From positions 1-15,299 of the forward strand of contig JAILAO010000041.1 of NCBI GenBank assembly GCA_024681565.1: 15,299 nt of DNA. The letters run 5' to 3'. The notes below the pieces were generated by a model, which saw only the letters and a list, made by a program, of their open reading frames with translations, did no database searches and was not told the origin of the DNA. Of the stretch, positions 14,311 to 15,299 are shown piece after piece. Source of the DNA: Bacteroidales bacterium (GTDB lineage: Bacteria > Bacteroidota > Bacteroidia > Bacteroidales > UBA932). The translations under genes and the position numbers were made by a program. Position 1 is the stretch's first letter; every line of letters begins with the position of its first letter.

Positions 14311-15299
14311 ATGCGTATGAAAAAATTAATGTTTTTGGCCGCGGTCGCGATAGCCGCCGTCGCCTGCTCCAAGACTTACCAGGCTGAGCCTGTAAGCGAA
14401 CAAGCCATCGGGTTTGGGACCTGGACGGAGACCTTAACGAAGGCAAGAGGACAGGCTTCTAACACGTTTACAAACGGTGATGATTTTGCTGTTTATGGCT
14501 ACAAACTAAACGGTGAAACCAAGAATGTTGTATTTAAAAAGGATGGCACTAACAATGTCGTCAGTACGACTAATGGGACTACTTGGACTTATTCTCCTAA
14601 ACGTTTCTGGGACCGTAGCGCAACCAGCTATACTTTTTATGCGATCTCCCCCGCTGAGATTGGTGACACCCCTGCTGTTGTGGAGATGGAAGAAGAAACC
14701 GGCACAATATCAGAGGCGAATAGGCCTATTATTACTTTTAATGGAAATGATAACGATATCCTTGTAGCAGATGAGACCACAGTGCTTAAAACTACTTTTA
14801 CGGGAAATCCTGTCCCAAAAGTGAACCTTAAATTCAACCACATCACTTCACTGGTAGATTTCAAAGTAAAAAAATCCACTGATTTGAACGGTGTCACTGT
14901 TGACATCACTTCTTTCTACATTGACAAAATTGACAATGCAGGGAAATTCGCAGTAACTAATTATACTACAAGCACTCCGACAAGCACTCCGAAACCCACA
15001 ATCGCGTGGACCGCATCGTCACAAACAGGAAAATATTACAACAACGCAGGCACGAGTTCTAACAAACATGGAGTTGAAGAAGTTGCGCTCCCTACTAACA
15101 TTCCTAGCGCAAAAGCATCTGCTCCTTATTTGATCAAGTACCTTGTAGCTATGCCGCAAACATTTCGCACATCTGGTGACGCTATTCAGATAGCACATAT
15201 TGAATACACCATCAAAGATACATACAATAATGTGAGCACCTTTAGTTATGATGTTCCTCTTCATCAGTTTGACAAAGTGGATGATACCGATAATAAAAC
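14311..15299 (+). CDS. Fimbrillin-family lipoprotein (pilin), partial at the right edge
   Basis: The frame is open from ATG 14311 (or ATG 14317) to the last base, giving 329 codons with no stop. The signal peptide ends in a lipobox with Cys19 (AAVACS). A propeptide (about 20-46) ends at TKAR46-G, a position where type V pilins are cut by an Arg-specific protease. The mature part carries the fimbrillin (Mfa_like_1, PF13149) pattern: GDDFAVYGY, then TWTYSPKRFWDRSATSYTF with AISP, then NHITSLVDFKV near residues 175-190. It is the structural subunit expected after DUF3575 and DUF5119 genes. GC falls abruptly: 38 of 60 bases in 14341-14400, 34 in 14401-14460, 23 in 14461-14520 and 22 in 14521-14580. 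Which pilin position it takes (shaft or tip) is open because the C-terminus is missing. Confidence 0.9.
   Translation, partial: MRMKKLMFLAAVAIAAVACSKTYQAEPVSEQAIGFGTWTETLTKARGQASNTFTNGDDFAVYGYKLNGETKNVVFKKDGTNNVVSTTNGTTWTYSPKRFWDRSATSYTFYAISPAEIGDTPAVVEMEEETGTISEANRPIITFNGNDNDILVADETTVLKTTFTGNPVPKVNLKFNHITSLVDFKVKKSTDLNGVTVDITSFYIDKIDNAGKFAVTNYTTSTPTSTPKPTIAWTASSQTGKYYNNAGTSSNKHGVEEVALPTNIPSAKASAPYLIKYLVAMPQTFRTSGDAIQIAHIEYTIKDTYNNVSTFSYDVPLHQFDKVDDTDNK
14968..14991 (+). repeat. Two tandem copies of a 12-bp coding repeat in fimbrillin
   Basis: ACAAGCACTCCG occurs twice in direct succession and in frame, encoding Thr-Ser-Thr-Pro twice, followed by Lys-Pro-Thr. Gain or loss of a unit would keep the frame and lengthen or shorten a Thr/Pro-rich loop of the pilin. 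Confidence 0.85.

Noticed and set aside
1..15299. CRISPR array, tRNA or rRNA genes, insertion sequences, phage genes
   Set aside because: No regularly spaced repeats, no cloverleaf-like or rRNA-like segments and no transposase or integrase frames were found by eye on either strand.

Overview
The window looks like a GC-rich chromosome fragment from a Bacteroidota species, most likely of the order Bacteroidales. The grounds are the fimbrial gene set (DUF3575/OmpA-like protein, DUF5119 lipoprotein, fimbrillin), PspC proteins with the Bacteroidota-type N-terminal extension, a fused CcsBA, abundant lipoproteins, absence of clear Shine-Dalgarno sites, and promoters of the TTG-N19/20-TAnnTTTG type. 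Genus cannot be decided from the sequence.

Layout. Positions 1-78 hold the 3' end of a plus-strand gene that converges on a minus-strand block, with a bidirectional terminator between them (96-135). The minus-strand block (154-8863) reads, in transcription order: outer-membrane porin (O/P type), imelysin-family lipoprotein, di-haem oxidoreductase lipoprotein, CcsBA cytochrome c synthase, an unrecognised outer-membrane beta-barrel protein, an RNase HI-like protein, and proC. The first four form a tight unit (gaps of 17, 35 and 7 nt): a surface pore, an iron/haem-type periplasmic protein, a c-type cytochrome with two CxxCH sites, and the machine that attaches haem to such sites. A second promoter (2594-2623) drives the last three genes.

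At about 8.9-9.1 kb the direction switches. An AT-rich divergent region carries two palindromes and a promoter for each side. The plus strand then encodes PspC protein, PadR repressor and a larger PspC protein with 4-nt spacing and ATGA overlap, probably a self-regulated envelope-stress unit. A perfect 18-bp hairpin (11122-11164) closes it.

From 11310 to the right edge lies a fimbrial operon: an outer-membrane protein with two OmpA-like modules and a DUF3575 barrel, a DUF5119 lipoprotein overlapping it by ATGA, then an AT-rich gap and a fimbrillin gene that runs off the window. The fimbrillin gene is GC-rich through its signal peptide and propeptide and drops sharply to about 38% GC in the mature part, which suggests exchange of the mature pilin segment.

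The items most worth following are the self-contained haem/iron operon with its own CcsBA, the compositional break inside the fimbrillin gene, the duplicated OmpA modules that have lost the usual peptidoglycan-binding Asp, and the PspC-PadR-PspC sandwich with nearby palindromes.
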